64,000 bases of DNA from Cellulophaga sp. HaHaR_3_176 (lineage in GTDB: Bacteria > Bacteroidota > Bacteroidia > Flavobacteriales > Flavobacteriaceae). Below, piece after piece: positions 26,742-35,708 of the stretch (position 1 is the stretch's first letter; each line of letters starts with the position of its first letter). The translations under genes and the position numbers were made by a program. Below the pieces are notes generated by a model. It saw nothing but the letters and a program-made list of their open reading frames with translations, made no database searches and had not been told where the DNA came from. Location: positions 3,312,001 to 3,376,000 of the forward strand of contig NZ_CP058990.1 in NCBI RefSeq assembly GCF_019021925.1, written 5' to 3'.

Positions 26742-27938
26742 TTAAATAAAATCTGCTCTTACATCTTCTACATCACTTACTTCATGGCCATGATCATCAT
26801 GTTCGTGATCATGATCGTGTTCCGCTACAGCCATACCAATAAATAATGACGATAACATAGTAAAAATGTAGGCCTGTAAAAAGGCAACTAATAATTCTAT
26901 TACGGTTAAAAATAATGTTAAAAATACAGATATACCTGTTGCGCCTACTGTACCGAATTGTGCTTTCAATAAAATCATTAAAGCTGCAATACCCATAACT
27001 ACTGAGTGACCTGCTGTAATGTTTGCAAATAAACGTACAAATAATGAAAATGGTTTAGTTAATATTCCTAATAATTCAACAGGAATAAGTGCTATTTTCA
27101 TAAGTACAGGTACTCCAGGCATCCAAAAAATATGTTTCCAATATTCTTTATTACCACTAAATTGAACAATTAAAAAAGTGAATAAGGCTAAACATACAGT
27201 AACAGCTATTTGTCCCGTAACATTAAAACCTATTGGCGTTAAACCTAATAAGTTTAGCACCCATATAAAGAAAAATACGGTTAATAAAAAGCCCATGAAT
27301 TTACGGTAGTGCTTTTCGCCAATGTTAGGTCTTGCAATTTCGTCACGTACATATAAAACCAGAGGTTCTAATACACGAGCAAAACCAGTAGGTATCGCAT
27401 TCTTTTTATATCCACTAGCTAAAGACCTGAAACCGAATAACATTAATAAACCTGCTAATAACATTCCGAACACACTTTTTGTAATCGAAAAATCTAAAGG
27501 TTTATGTGCATTTGTTGGGTGATGCTCTTCATCAAAGTTGATGTTAGTTGTGTTAGCATCTAATTCATAAATTACACTGTGTAATTTTGCAAATTTAGAA
27601 CCGTTACGTTCTACAATAACTTGTCCATTATCATCATGGTGAAATTCTGATGACATAAAAGTTGTTAATCCATTACTTGACCACAAGATTACAGGTAGAG
27701 GAAAACCGATATGTTTAGTCTCTTCTGCATCATTTGTATAGGAGAAAAGGTGAAAATCGTGAGAATCCTTAAGGTGATGCTTGATATAATCGTCAATATC
27801 CCCTTTAGTATTTATTTTACCACTTACAGCCTCAGCATGATCTTCTTTTTCAGGATCTGACATAGAAAACCCTTGAAATGAGGATATAAGGATAATTAAT
27901 AAAGCTACTCTACTAATGTATTTTGATGCTATATTCAT
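26742..27938 (-). CDS. atpB: ATP synthase F0 a subunit with N-terminal extension
   Basis: The a subunit carries the proton half-channels beside the c ring. The membrane part begins near residue 155 and includes the essential arginine in the LFVRLFANITAGHS segment. The 398-residue length exceeds the E. coli-type subunit because a signal-peptide-like stretch (about 1-26) and a soluble, His- and Asp-containing domain of about 120 residues come first. Such extensions are usual in Bacteroidota. The C-terminus is very His/Asp-rich (EHDHDHEHDDHGHE), which could bind metal. The gene follows the DUF6168 gene and precedes atpE. Confidence 0.95.
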   Translation of the reverse strand: MNIASKYISRVALLIILISSFQGFSMSDPEKEDHAEAVSGKINTKGDIDDYIKHHLKDSHDFHLFSYTNDAEETKHIGFPLPVILWSSNGLTTFMSSEFHHDDNGQVIVERNGSKFAKLHSVIYELDANTTNINFDEEHHPTNAHKPLDFSITKSVFGMLLAGLLMLFGFRSLASGYKKNAIPTGFARVLEPLVLYVRDEIARPNIGEKHYRKFMGFLLTVFFFIWVLNLLGLTPIGFNVTGQIAVTVCLALFTFLIVQFSGNKEYWKHIFWMPGVPVLMKIALIPVELLGILTKPFSLFVRLFANITAGHSVVMGIAALMILLKAQFGTVGATGISVFLTLFLTVIELLVAFLQAYIFTMLSSLFIGMAVAEHDHDHEHDDHGHEVSDVEDVRADFI

Positions 27939-28033
27939 TATAAACGATTCGAAAAATTACTCCCTTAAAATTTTGCGCAAAGGTAGTTATTAAAAATATA
28001 AATCAAATATTTTTTTTTGTTATTCTTGATGAA

Positions 28034-28411
28034 CTACAATCGTTTTAAAATTTTGGAAATAAAAAGAACCTCTACGGTTAAGAATAAAGCAAGTGGAACT
28101 AGCATATAAAAGCGCTCTATACGAGGTAATGGAGTTGCGCCAAAGACTAATTCTTCAAAAATAATTACAAAGAAAATTATTTTTAAAAAAAGTGTTCCTA
28201 GGTATACAAATCCTAGTTGTTGTTTTAAAATTTCAGCAGATGCTAAGTATGCAAATAAAATGCAGATACCTAAAGAGAATAAATAATGGTATAAATAGAC
28301 CTTACCCAGCGGAAAAGAGATCTCATCTTCAACTAAATATAAATGAGTATATTTTGAAAAAATGAATAGTATTGAAAAAACTACAATGTAGTTAATGATA
28401 GATTTTAACAA
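28034..28411 (-). CDS. DUF6168 membrane protein of the ATP synthase operon
   Basis: This 125-residue protein has four hydrophobic segments (about residues 5-20, 40-62, 68-92 and 100-122) and matches the small DUF6168 family found between atpZ and atpB in Flavobacteriia. Its place is that of AtpI, which in other bacteria helps assemble the c ring, and it may do the same work. This inference comes from position and topology. It starts 5 bases after atpZ. Confidence 0.75.
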   Translation of the reverse strand: MLKSIINYIVVFSILFIFSKYTHLYLVEDEISFPLGKVYLYHYLFSLGICILFAYLASAEILKQQLGFVYLGTLFLKIIFFVIIFEELVFGATPLPRIERFYMLVPLALFLTVEVLFISKILKRL

Positions 28412-28416
28412 AGTAA

Positions 28417-28644
28417 TTATGTGTTAAGTTTATTCGCTTGGCGAATTAAAGAATATATAGATATAAAAATAGCCACAAGTGTAACTGAAATTTCTAAGTA
28501 AGTGGTAGCGAATTTTTCATCTAACCAAGTACCTAATAGGTTGCCCAAATAAATAGTTAAACCCATTTGAATACCAATTCCAGATAGTTTTGCAGCAGTT
28601 TGTAACCCTTTGTTTACTTTTTTAAGAGGCTTTTGCGGTTCCAT
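28417..28644 (-). CDS. atpZ: AtpZ/AtpI-family F0F1 assembly protein
   Basis: This 75-residue membrane protein has two helices (about residues 21-40 and 48-68) and the GIGIQMGLTIYLGNLLGTWLDEKF pattern of the AtpZ/AtpI family. AtpZ and AtpI are accessory proteins encoded at the head of atp operons and linked to c-ring assembly or ion uptake. Its start lies inside the bactofilin gene (23-base overlap, different frame), which points to coupled translation. Confidence 0.85.
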   Translation of the reverse strand: MEPQKPLKKVNKGLQTAAKLSGIGIQMGLTIYLGNLLGTWLDEKFATTYLEISVTLVAIFISIYSLIRQANKLNT

Positions 28645-29041
28645 TTGATGTGTTGCCTGTTTTGTTTAAGCTACCACCTTTAGCATTGCCCATAGTACAA
28701 GATGCATTAAAAGTAGCGCCAGGTTCAACAGCTAGTTTAGAAACAGATACAGTACCTTCAATAACAGCAGTCGATTTTAAAGTAAGTAATTCAGAAACCA
28801 AAAGTTCTCCGTTAAAATTACCTTCTATATCAGCATTAACACATTCTACCTTACCGTGTATATAACCATCTTTACCAATAACAACCTTACCAGATGTCTT
28901 TACATTACCATCTAGCTTACCATCTATTCTGAAATCTGCTTCAGAAATGATATCTCCTTTTATTTTTGTGTTTTTTTCAATTCTATTTGGTTGTCCTCCT
29001 AATTCTGTCATTCCTTTAGGTTTTTTATTATCTGAAAACAT
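28622..29041 (-). CDS. Bactofilin (polymer-forming cytoskeletal protein)
   Basis: This 139-residue protein has a central right-handed beta-helix domain (about residues 18-110) made of short repeated turns (IKGDIISEADFRIDGKLDG). It has short disordered ends, with a Gly/Asn/Ser-rich C-terminus. Bactofilins self-assemble into filaments without nucleotides, attach to the inner membrane, and place cell-wall or polar proteins. The gene begins 3 bases after sprE and overlaps atpZ, so it is locked into the unit sprE, bactofilin, atpZ, atp genes. Its function in this organism is not known. Confidence 0.9.
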   Translation of the reverse strand: MFSDNKKPKGMTELGGQPNRIEKNTKIKGDIISEADFRIDGKLDGNVKTSGKVVIGKDGYIHGKVECVNADIEGNFNGELLVSELLTLKSTAVIEGTVSVSKLAVEPGATFNASCTMGNAKGGSLNKTGNTSNGTAKAS

Positions 29042-29044
29042 GTG

Positions 29045-31597
29045 CTACGGTTTTGGGGTTATAATGTGTTTTTTGTACGCTGTTAGATTCTTATGAACCT
29101 GTACAACTTTATAGTTCGAAGATAAAATTACAAAATTATCATACGGTACGAGGTAATCTTTGTTGTTTTTTAATAATTCTGCATATCCTAAAGCAAATTC
29201 TTGACTTCTAAAGCCATGTGCTATTACAAATTGATTCTCTAAATCATAGACATCAATAGAAATTTTATTTCTGTACTTCAAGTCTACAATTGATTTTTCT
29301 AAGAGTTCTTTTAAATCTTGTGCTTTTTGACTATCGATCATTTTAAATGAGAAAACAAGTTTCCAGTTTTCTGCTTTCTTAGCAGAATTAGGTGTCAAAA
29401 AATCCTTATTGGCTAACTTAGGTAGTTGATCTGCTATAATTTCTTTTGCTTTTTTACCTTCCGGATTGTTAGGATAGTTAAGAGCTACGTAGTTTAATGC
29501 TTCTTCAAAAGCATCATACCCTTGTATGCGACCTATAGCATTTGCTTTTAATAACTCAAACTTAGGAGCAATTGGGTCACCAGTAAATTTATTTATGTTT
29601 TCTTCTGAATTTGTGATTACAGCTAAATATTCTTGATTTAAAAATTGTTTATATAAAGCAGAATATTTGGCATCTGGACTCTCTGCATCACCCTGTAAGA
29701 CGGCTTGTGGGTTTAAAAGTATTTCTGAATACCTAGAGTTTGGGTGATTTGTAATTATGTTTTGCTTCATCTGGGCCACTAGAGGGCTGTTAGATTCTTC
29801 GTATATTTTATATAAATTATATTTTGATGGTAATATTAAACGCTCTTCTGGATCTGATTTTAATACGGTTTCTAATTTACCAGCTGCTAAAAAATTCTCT
29901 TTAAACTTTTCTTTATAAATTAAACCTAATTGATAGTTTGCAAGGTTTCTTTCAGTCTTTAAGCTGTCAATTACAGTAACTTCAGTCGGAATTTGATTTA
30001 TATAATAATCAACCGAATATTTTTGATCTTCATTAATTTCTTTTGTCGTGTTTTTATTATCATTCGCAACAAAATCTTGATCAGATAAAATGGTTGAGCC
30101 TTTATCAGCCCATCTCCAGTTATCTTCTAGGGTTCTATCACCCCAACGCGATCTAAAATCTGTTTTACCATAACCTAAGCTTGTAATATTATAAAAGTAA
30201 AACTTCCCTTTGTTTTGTTTTCCTCCTTTAGTTTCGGCAAAAGCAGCAACACCCTTCGTTTGACGTTCTTCTTCTTTTTTAGCAGCTGCAGTCTCTTTTT
30301 CTTTCAAGTCGGCTATGTAATCACCAAAATATGCAAATTGCTTATCTTTTGGCATATTGTATAATGTAATTACGCTATCCGTATATTGAACAATTTCTTC
30401 ATATGCAATTACATCTTCTAAGTTGTCAAACTTCTTTTTTATTAAACGATATTTTTTAATGTTTTCAGGTAGGTTGGTGAGTGTACTATCATAATAAGCA
30501 CCTGCAATTTTATACTCATTTTTATCAAAGTTGTATTCTCCTAAGTTTTCATAATTAAGCGCATTTAATTGTGGCTTATTTAGTGTTGCTCTTAGCGATT
30601 TGTTGAAGTATGAAATAGCTAAACTATCAGATTGGTTTGTTAAATGATATTCAGCAATTTGTCGATATATTTTATCAAGAAAAGGTCTGTTTTCTCTATT
30701 TTCCTCTAAGTCTGTTAAATACTCTAGTAATTCTAACTTATTTTCAGGAGTGATATCTGTATTTTGAATTTTTTGCAAGTGAGCATTAATCATATACTCA
30801 CGTGGGGATTTTCTGTTAAGATCAATAATTTTATTGAACGCGTAGTTGGCACTGTCTTTATAGCCGAGTTGGTTATATAATTGACCAATTATATAATAAT
30901 AACGTCCTTTTTCAGGATTTTTTTTGGTATAAGCAGACGCTATTTTTAAATTTTGAACGGCAGTATCAATTTTGCTAAGGTTAATATAGGCTTGTGCCAT
31001 CATAGCTCTAGCATCTGCATATTCTTGATCTTTTAGCACCTCAAATTTAAAAAGTCTTTTAAAATTTCTTAAAGCTAATTCATCATTCTCTAAGCGTATG
31101 TTTACTTTTTCACGCCAAATAGCAGCTTCATTAAGTTTATCGCTTTGAGGGTATTTTCTTAAAATGTAATTAAAAGCTTCTAAGGCAGGTAAAAAACGCT
31201 GCTCAAAGTATCTTGTTTTTCCTAGAAGAAGAAAAGCTTCGTCCGTTTGTGGGTTGCGCTCTTCGTCTTTAATATCCATACTGTGCTTTTGTATGGCCTT
31301 AGCAGCTTTTTCTTCTGCAATTTCAAATTTTGGATTTTTATTTTCTGAATCTAAAATGATTTCTTCGCGAATCGTAAGTCGTTCAACAGGTAAAACCTCC
31401 CAATAATTATCTTGGTAAGATAGGTTGAGCTCTTCACGGGCTTCTTCAAAAGCAATGTTACCATTATACAGTACATTATATTTTGTGTTTAGCGCGTGCC
31501 AATTGCGATTTACGAATGCATCTTTTTTGGTAGAACACGCATTAAAGAGCATGCAACCAATTAGTGCTGATAGAATAAGTTTAAACCGAAGTTTCAA
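29045..31597 (-). CDS. sprE: Type IX secretion lipoprotein SprE/PorW
   Basis: SprE (PorW) is a TPR lipoprotein needed for type IX secretion and gliding in Flavobacteriia, and PorW is reported to link the outer-membrane translocon to the rest of the machine. The 850-residue protein has a lipobox cysteine at Cys21 (LFNAC), the conserved start after it (NRNWHALNTKYNVLYNGN), and many TPR-like helical repeats (about residues 110-390 and 520-700). A C-terminal alpha/beta segment covers about 740-850. The start codon is TTG. It heads the run into bactofilin and the atp genes. Confidence 0.88.
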   Translation of the reverse strand: MKLRFKLILSALIGCMLFNACSTKKDAFVNRNWHALNTKYNVLYNGNIAFEEAREELNLSYQDNYWEVLPVERLTIREEIILDSENKNPKFEIAEEKAAKAIQKHSMDIKDEERNPQTDEAFLLLGKTRYFEQRFLPALEAFNYILRKYPQSDKLNEAAIWREKVNIRLENDELALRNFKRLFKFEVLKDQEYADARAMMAQAYINLSKIDTAVQNLKIASAYTKKNPEKGRYYYIIGQLYNQLGYKDSANYAFNKIIDLNRKSPREYMINAHLQKIQNTDITPENKLELLEYLTDLEENRENRPFLDKIYRQIAEYHLTNQSDSLAISYFNKSLRATLNKPQLNALNYENLGEYNFDKNEYKIAGAYYDSTLTNLPENIKKYRLIKKKFDNLEDVIAYEEIVQYTDSVITLYNMPKDKQFAYFGDYIADLKEKETAAAKKEEERQTKGVAAFAETKGGKQNKGKFYFYNITSLGYGKTDFRSRWGDRTLEDNWRWADKGSTILSDQDFVANDNKNTTKEINEDQKYSVDYYINQIPTEVTVIDSLKTERNLANYQLGLIYKEKFKENFLAAGKLETVLKSDPEERLILPSKYNLYKIYEESNSPLVAQMKQNIITNHPNSRYSEILLNPQAVLQGDAESPDAKYSALYKQFLNQEYLAVITNSEENINKFTGDPIAPKFELLKANAIGRIQGYDAFEEALNYVALNYPNNPEGKKAKEIIADQLPKLANKDFLTPNSAKKAENWKLVFSFKMIDSQKAQDLKELLEKSIVDLKYRNKISIDVYDLENQFVIAHGFRSQEFALGYAELLKNNKDYLVPYDNFVILSSNYKVVQVHKNLTAYKKHIITPKP

Positions 31598-31888
31598 TTT
31601 TACGTATTTATGTACTTACATTAACTTAAAAAAAGGTTGATTATTATGTAGTTTATCGATAAATAGTGCATTTATTTTGGCTAGACACTTAAAAAGACTT
31701 TTTGCAGCGTTACTTTTTACAAACCAAGTAGTTTGTTGAATCGCACTCGAAGTTTTAATTTTTACACATTTATGTAGTTAAACTGATTTTTAACACTCAA
31801 AACCTAAGGTCGTTTAACTTGAAGTGGCTTTATAAGATTTACAAAAAAGACTATACAGTCTGTTTTGTCTAAATCGAGTTATTTTATT
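31598..31888. other. Non-coding gap between sprE and the ABC transporter genes
   Basis: No gene is supported in this 291-base stretch. It holds a short terminator-like hairpin for the ABC unit near its right end (31848-31861) and a palindrome ACAAACCAAGTAGTTTGT at 31719-31736, about 120 bases upstream of sprE. I find no convincing TAnnTTTG element for sprE on the minus strand. Confidence 0.5.
31848..31861 (-). terminator. Possible terminator of the ABC transporter unit
   Basis: The 5-base stem AGACT/AGTCT closes on GTAT and, read leftward, runs straight into TTTTTTG. The stem is short, but a further A-T-rich section extends it past one mismatch. It lies 28 bases past the ATPase stop. Confidence 0.45.
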
Positions 31889-32584
31889 TTACCCAGCAAA
31901 AAAGACCTCTAATTCCTTTAAAGTTTCTGTAGATGTCTTAATATCTTTTACAATTTCACCTTTGTTTAAGACAACAATTCGTTCACAAACTTCTGTAACA
32001 TGTATTAAATCATGACTAGAAACTAAAACAGTCACATTTTTATTTGCAGCTAAATCTTTAATAATTTCCTTTAAACGTATTTGTGTAGTTGGGTCTAAAT
32101 TAGCAAAAGGCTCATCTAAAATAACAACATCAGGGTTGCCAATAAATGAGGCAACAATTCCTGCTTTTTTTTGATTTCCTTTTGATAAATCTCGTAAATA
32201 TTTTTTCTGCCCTAAAATTTCACCATGAAAAAAATCTTTAAAATCATTTAATAGAGCATTAATATCTGCCTTGTTTTGGTTTCTTAACTCGCCTATGAAA
32301 TAGAAATATTCTTCAGCGGTTAAATAACCAATTAAAAAAGTTTCATCTATAAAAGCTGAAGTAAACGGTTTCCAATCTTCGCTAATGTTAACCTGTACAT
32401 TGTTATTAAAAATATGACCAGTACTTGGCTGTATTAAATCAAGCAAAAGACTGAAAAAAGTTGTTTTTCCAGCACCATTATTACCAACTAAGCCAAAACT
32501 TTGACCTTTAGGTATTTCTAAGCTTTCAATATTTAATACTGTATTTGTATTATATGTTTTTGATAGGTTTTGAACTGATATCAT
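31889..32584 (-). CDS. ABC transporter ATP-binding protein
   Basis: This 231-residue nucleotide-binding subunit has Walker A GNNGAGKTT (34-42), the signature LSKGNQKK (133-140, a variant of LSGGQ), Walker B VVILDEP (153-159) and the switch histidine in SSHD. It pairs with the DUF5687 permease gene 46 bases upstream. The arrangement of one ATPase and one large permease resembles exporters of the ABC-2 type. The substrate is unknown. Confidence 0.9.
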   Translation of the reverse strand: MISVQNLSKTYNTNTVLNIESLEIPKGQSFGLVGNNGAGKTTFFSLLLDLIQPSTGHIFNNNVQVNISEDWKPFTSAFIDETFLIGYLTAEEYFYFIGELRNQNKADINALLNDFKDFFHGEILGQKKYLRDLSKGNQKKAGIVASFIGNPDVVILDEPFANLDPTTQIRLKEIIKDLAANKNVTVLVSSHDLIHVTEVCERIVVLNKGEIVKDIKTSTETLKELEVFFAG

Positions 32585-32630
32585 ATAACGATTTTTTTAT
32601 AAAATCTAAAAATTAATAATTAATGACTTC

Positions 32631-34103
32631 TTAATTGGTTTGTTTGTAAGCTAAAAGGGTTTTGTACTTTTCTTTTTTATAAATCTCTTCAATTTTTTTA
32701 AAAACAAAACTTTTAAAAACAAAGCCAATAACACCTGATGCCGCAACGAAAGTATAACCCGCAGTTGGGTTAATCAAATAATAACCAAGTGCATAAATTA
32801 TAAGCGGTAATATTAATTTTGGCATCGTAAGCATAATTGTTTTTAAGTTGAAAGATTGCTTATCACCAAATGCTTTTTTAGCAGAAGTCAAATCAATAGG
32901 TGTTCTAGTGTAAGCACCACCTAATAATACTAGATACGAGTTTACACCAATATTATAAACGGCACCAACCAGCACAGCTAAATAAGCATCTACTCCGATT
33001 AGTAAATAAAAAGAAGCTAAAATTGTGCTTATTATTGTTGCAATTACTATTAGATACCATTTAGAATTAAGGTATTCTTTGTATTTGATATTTTGGCTCA
33101 TCATTAATGGGTAGTAAGAGCTGTCCCAACTTGGAACAAATTGACCGAAATTAAATAAGAAACCACCAGAAATAAATATGCCCGCAAAAATACTCCATAC
33201 AGGGCCATCGTATGCCTTAATAGTGTTCGTGAAAAATAATAATCCGTAAAATAAGAATACAAAACTTGTTATTACAGCCATTTTTGACCGCTTGTTTCGT
33301 CTGATTAATTTTATATCATTTTTTAAAAATATTCCTAAGTTACCAAAACGATTTAACCAAGTATAATCTTCTGTTTTTACAACAGTATGTTTTGTTGCTA
33401 AACCAGCATCTAGGTATAAATTCTTTTTAAAATGCCTAAAAGCAACATAGTATAAACCTATTGCAATCGCCCAGAGTACAATTGAAAACCAAGGTGTACT
33501 ACTAAACATATTAAAAAAAGGAGCGGTATATGTGGTAATGTCAAAAACTTCAAAATATTGACAACCAGCTAAAATAGCTATTACTGCAATAATTGGATAA
33601 AAAACGCTATCCTTATTATTGATTATAATATTTATAAAATTATTAGAATAAATTATAGCAATAATTGAAATGTGCCAAGTGATTACACTTAATAGCTCAT
33701 AATCTTTTACTAATAAAACAATGGAAAAAGGAATAAAAAAAAATGCATGAGACCAATTAAAATAAGATACTATAGTTTTTCCTATTGAAAAATTAACGAT
33801 TTGGCTTTTGTTGAAAGGAAGATAGAGTAGTGGCTTTATATTTGTTACAGGCATTTTTTGTAACATATATCTAAACACAAGGTCTACAACTATATAGTAA
33901 ATTATGTATTTATTTACAATGGTAAAAGGGTCTCCAATTTTTTGATCTTCTATAAAAAAATAAACACCAACACCCAAGCCTATAAAAACTACAGTCATAT
34001 AAATAGCAGCAAATGCCATTAATATTTTAATTGCAAGATTACTTTTTAAGGAAGCTGCTCTAAAAAAAGATTTCCATTGAAGATTGATAAAATGCTTTAG
34101 CAT
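32631..34103 (-). CDS. DUF5687 ABC-exporter permease
   Basis: This 490-residue membrane protein has about 10-12 hydrophobic helices and no periplasmic binding-protein motif. It matches DUF5687, a Bacteroidota permease family that is found beside a single ABC ATPase. The N-terminus (FINLQWKSFFRAASLKSNLAIK) begins with a cytoplasmic amphipathic stretch as in ABC-2 permeases. It precedes its ATPase gene and follows the DUF2059 gene by 17 bases, so the three may be co-transcribed. The substrate is not known. Confidence 0.85.
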   Translation of the reverse strand: MLKHFINLQWKSFFRAASLKSNLAIKILMAFAAIYMTVVFIGLGVGVYFFIEDQKIGDPFTIVNKYIIYYIVVDLVFRYMLQKMPVTNIKPLLYLPFNKSQIVNFSIGKTIVSYFNWSHAFFFIPFSIVLLVKDYELLSVITWHISIIAIIYSNNFINIIINNKDSVFYPIIAVIAILAGCQYFEVFDITTYTAPFFNMFSSTPWFSIVLWAIAIGLYYVAFRHFKKNLYLDAGLATKHTVVKTEDYTWLNRFGNLGIFLKNDIKLIRRNKRSKMAVITSFVFLFYGLLFFTNTIKAYDGPVWSIFAGIFISGGFLFNFGQFVPSWDSSYYPLMMSQNIKYKEYLNSKWYLIVIATIISTILASFYLLIGVDAYLAVLVGAVYNIGVNSYLVLLGGAYTRTPIDLTSAKKAFGDKQSFNLKTIMLTMPKLILPLIIYALGYYLINPTAGYTFVAASGVIGFVFKSFVFKKIEEIYKKEKYKTLLAYKQTN

Positions 34104-34120
34104 GGTTGTTTTTTAGATTA

Positions 34121-34525
34121 TTACTGCGCGTATTTTTGTGCTATTTGCGCAACTTTCGCACCCCAAGATTGACCAATCATCATGGCTTTTTGCGAAATTA
34201 AATTTTGTTTAACACTCAATTTTTTACCTAAATCAGTTTCATAAAATTTTAAAAGTTCATCAATTTCATTTTCTGTAAACTCTTCAGCATATAAAACACC
34301 GAGTTGTAGGTATATATCATTTAAAGTACCGTTTGCTTCAGCTTTATAAGCTTCTTTATTGTCAGCACCGACACCAGCACCAATCTGTGCAATAGCATCT
34401 TCAAAGGCACTAGCCCCACCTGATACTTTAATTAATTCAATTCCTTTTGCTTGAATTGCAGAATTTTCTTGAGCTTGAATACTTAATGTTGCAAGCAAAA
34501 TAATAGCAAAAAATAACTTTTTCAT
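34121..34525 (-). CDS. Secreted DUF2059 protein
   Basis: This 134-residue protein has a signal peptide (about residues 1-18, cleavage after QAQ) and matches DUF2059, a small helical periplasmic domain common in Proteobacteria and Bacteroidota. No enzyme motif is present. The last third has the typical FTENEIDELLKFYETDLGKKL segment. It is first in the leftward run DUF2059, permease, ATPase. No function has been assigned to my knowledge. Confidence 0.8.
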   Translation of the reverse strand: MKKLFFAIILLATLSIQAQENSAIQAKGIELIKVSGGASAFEDAIAQIGAGVGADNKEAYKAEANGTLNDIYLQLGVLYAEEFTENEIDELLKFYETDLGKKLSVKQNLISQKAMMIGQSWGAKVAQIAQKYAQ

Positions 34526-34635
34526 GGTACGTGATTTATGTAATGTAATTAATAAGTATTAAAAGTAAAAGAATTGTTACAGTTAGAATAATTGTTTTTG
34601 TTATCATTTCAGTTTTAAATCGTTTAACCTTTGCT

Positions 34636-34643
34636 TAATTTTG
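34636..34643 (+). promoter_or_regulatory. -7 element ahead of the reductase gene
   Basis: TAATTTTG is a perfect TAnnTTTG match, ending 15 bases before the ATG at 34659. The expected upstream TTG is replaced by TTT at about 34613-34616. Its presence here supports the later start codon, since the longest frame would begin inside the promoter. Confidence 0.5.
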
Positions 34644-34658
34644 TATAAAATATTTTTT

Positions 34659-35708
34659 ATGAGCGATTTTCATTCTTTAAAAGTTTCCAATATACAGCCA
34701 TTAACTTCTAGTTCAGTAGCCATTACTTTTGCTGTTCCTGATGATTTAAAAGATGCATTTACATTTAGTGCAGGTCAATATATCACAATCAGTAAAGAAA
34801 TAAGTGGTGTTGAAGTAAGAAGAGCTTATTCTATTTCATCTGTACCAGCTTCAGGTAAAATTACTGTTGGAGTTAAAAAAATTACTGATGGTACCTTTTC
34901 TGTATATGCAAATGATAAAATAAAAGTTGGTGATGTTCTTGAGGTAATGCCACCTGAAGGGCGTTTTGTTTTTCAACCAAGTAATTCTGCAAAACATGTT
35001 GCTGGTTTTGTAGCAGGTAGTGGTATTACACCTATTATGAGTATTGCTGAAACAGTTTTAAAAAGTCATTTAAATAGTACTTTCGTTTTAGTTTATGGAA
35101 ACCAAAATACTGATGAAGTGATGTTTTCTAAAGAAATTAAAGATCTTCAAAAAAAGTATAGTGATAGATTTACGGTACAGCATGTATTTAGTAGGGTTAA
35201 AGAAGAAGGAGCACTTTTTGGTAGAGTAGAAACTTCTACAGTAAATTATATTGTTAAGAATAAATTTAAAGACACTGCTTTTGACGGCTTTTATTTATGT
35301 GGGCCAGAAGAAATGATTGATGTAGTTTCTGATACATTACAAGAATCAGGAGTAGCGAAAGATAAAATACACTTCGAGCTATTTACATCATCAGAAACTG
35401 TAGATACAATGGCTGAAAATTTAGATGGTAAAACTAAAATTGAAGTTGTTGTAGATGATGAAACTTTTTCATTTTCAATGGACAAAAAAATGCTGGTTTT
35501 AGATGCAATTCTAAAAGAAAATATTGATGCTCCATATTCTTGTCAGGGTGGTGTATGTAGTAGTTGTATTGCTCGCGTTACAGAAGGAAAAGCAGAAATG
35601 GTTAAAAATCAGATTTTAACTGACGGAGAAATAGAAGAAGGTTTGATACTAACTTGCCAAGCACACCCATTAACACCATCATTAAAAGTAGATTTTGATG
35701 ATGTTTAA
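34659..35708 (+). CDS. Flavin and [2Fe-2S] oxidoreductase, PaaE-like
   Basis: This is an electron-transfer protein that takes electrons from NAD(P)H through flavin to a plant-type ferredoxin centre. It has an FAD domain with RRAYSISS (near residue 52-59), an NAD domain with GSGITPIMSI and YLCGPEEMI, and a C-terminal [2Fe-2S] domain whose ligands are Cys295, Cys300, Cys303 and Cys333. The layout matches PaaE, the reductase of phenylacetyl-CoA epoxidase, but no paaABCD genes lie nearby, so the true partner is unknown. The start was moved six codons in, to the MSDFHSLKV start that follows the promoter. It overlaps the opposing patatin gene by 4 bases. Confidence 0.87.
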   Translation: MSDFHSLKVSNIQPLTSSSVAITFAVPDDLKDAFTFSAGQYITISKEISGVEVRRAYSISSVPASGKITVGVKKITDGTFSVYANDKIKVGDVLEVMPPEGRFVFQPSNSAKHVAGFVAGSGITPIMSIAETVLKSHLNSTFVLVYGNQNTDEVMFSKEIKDLQKKYSDRFTVQHVFSRVKEEGALFGRVETSTVNYIVKNKFKDTAFDGFYLCGPEEMIDVVSDTLQESGVAKDKIHFELFTSSETVDTMAENLDGKTKIEVVVDDETFSFSMDKKMLVLDAILKENIDAPYSCQGGVCSSCIARVTEGKAEMVKNQILTDGEIEEGLILTCQAHPLTPSLKVDFDDV

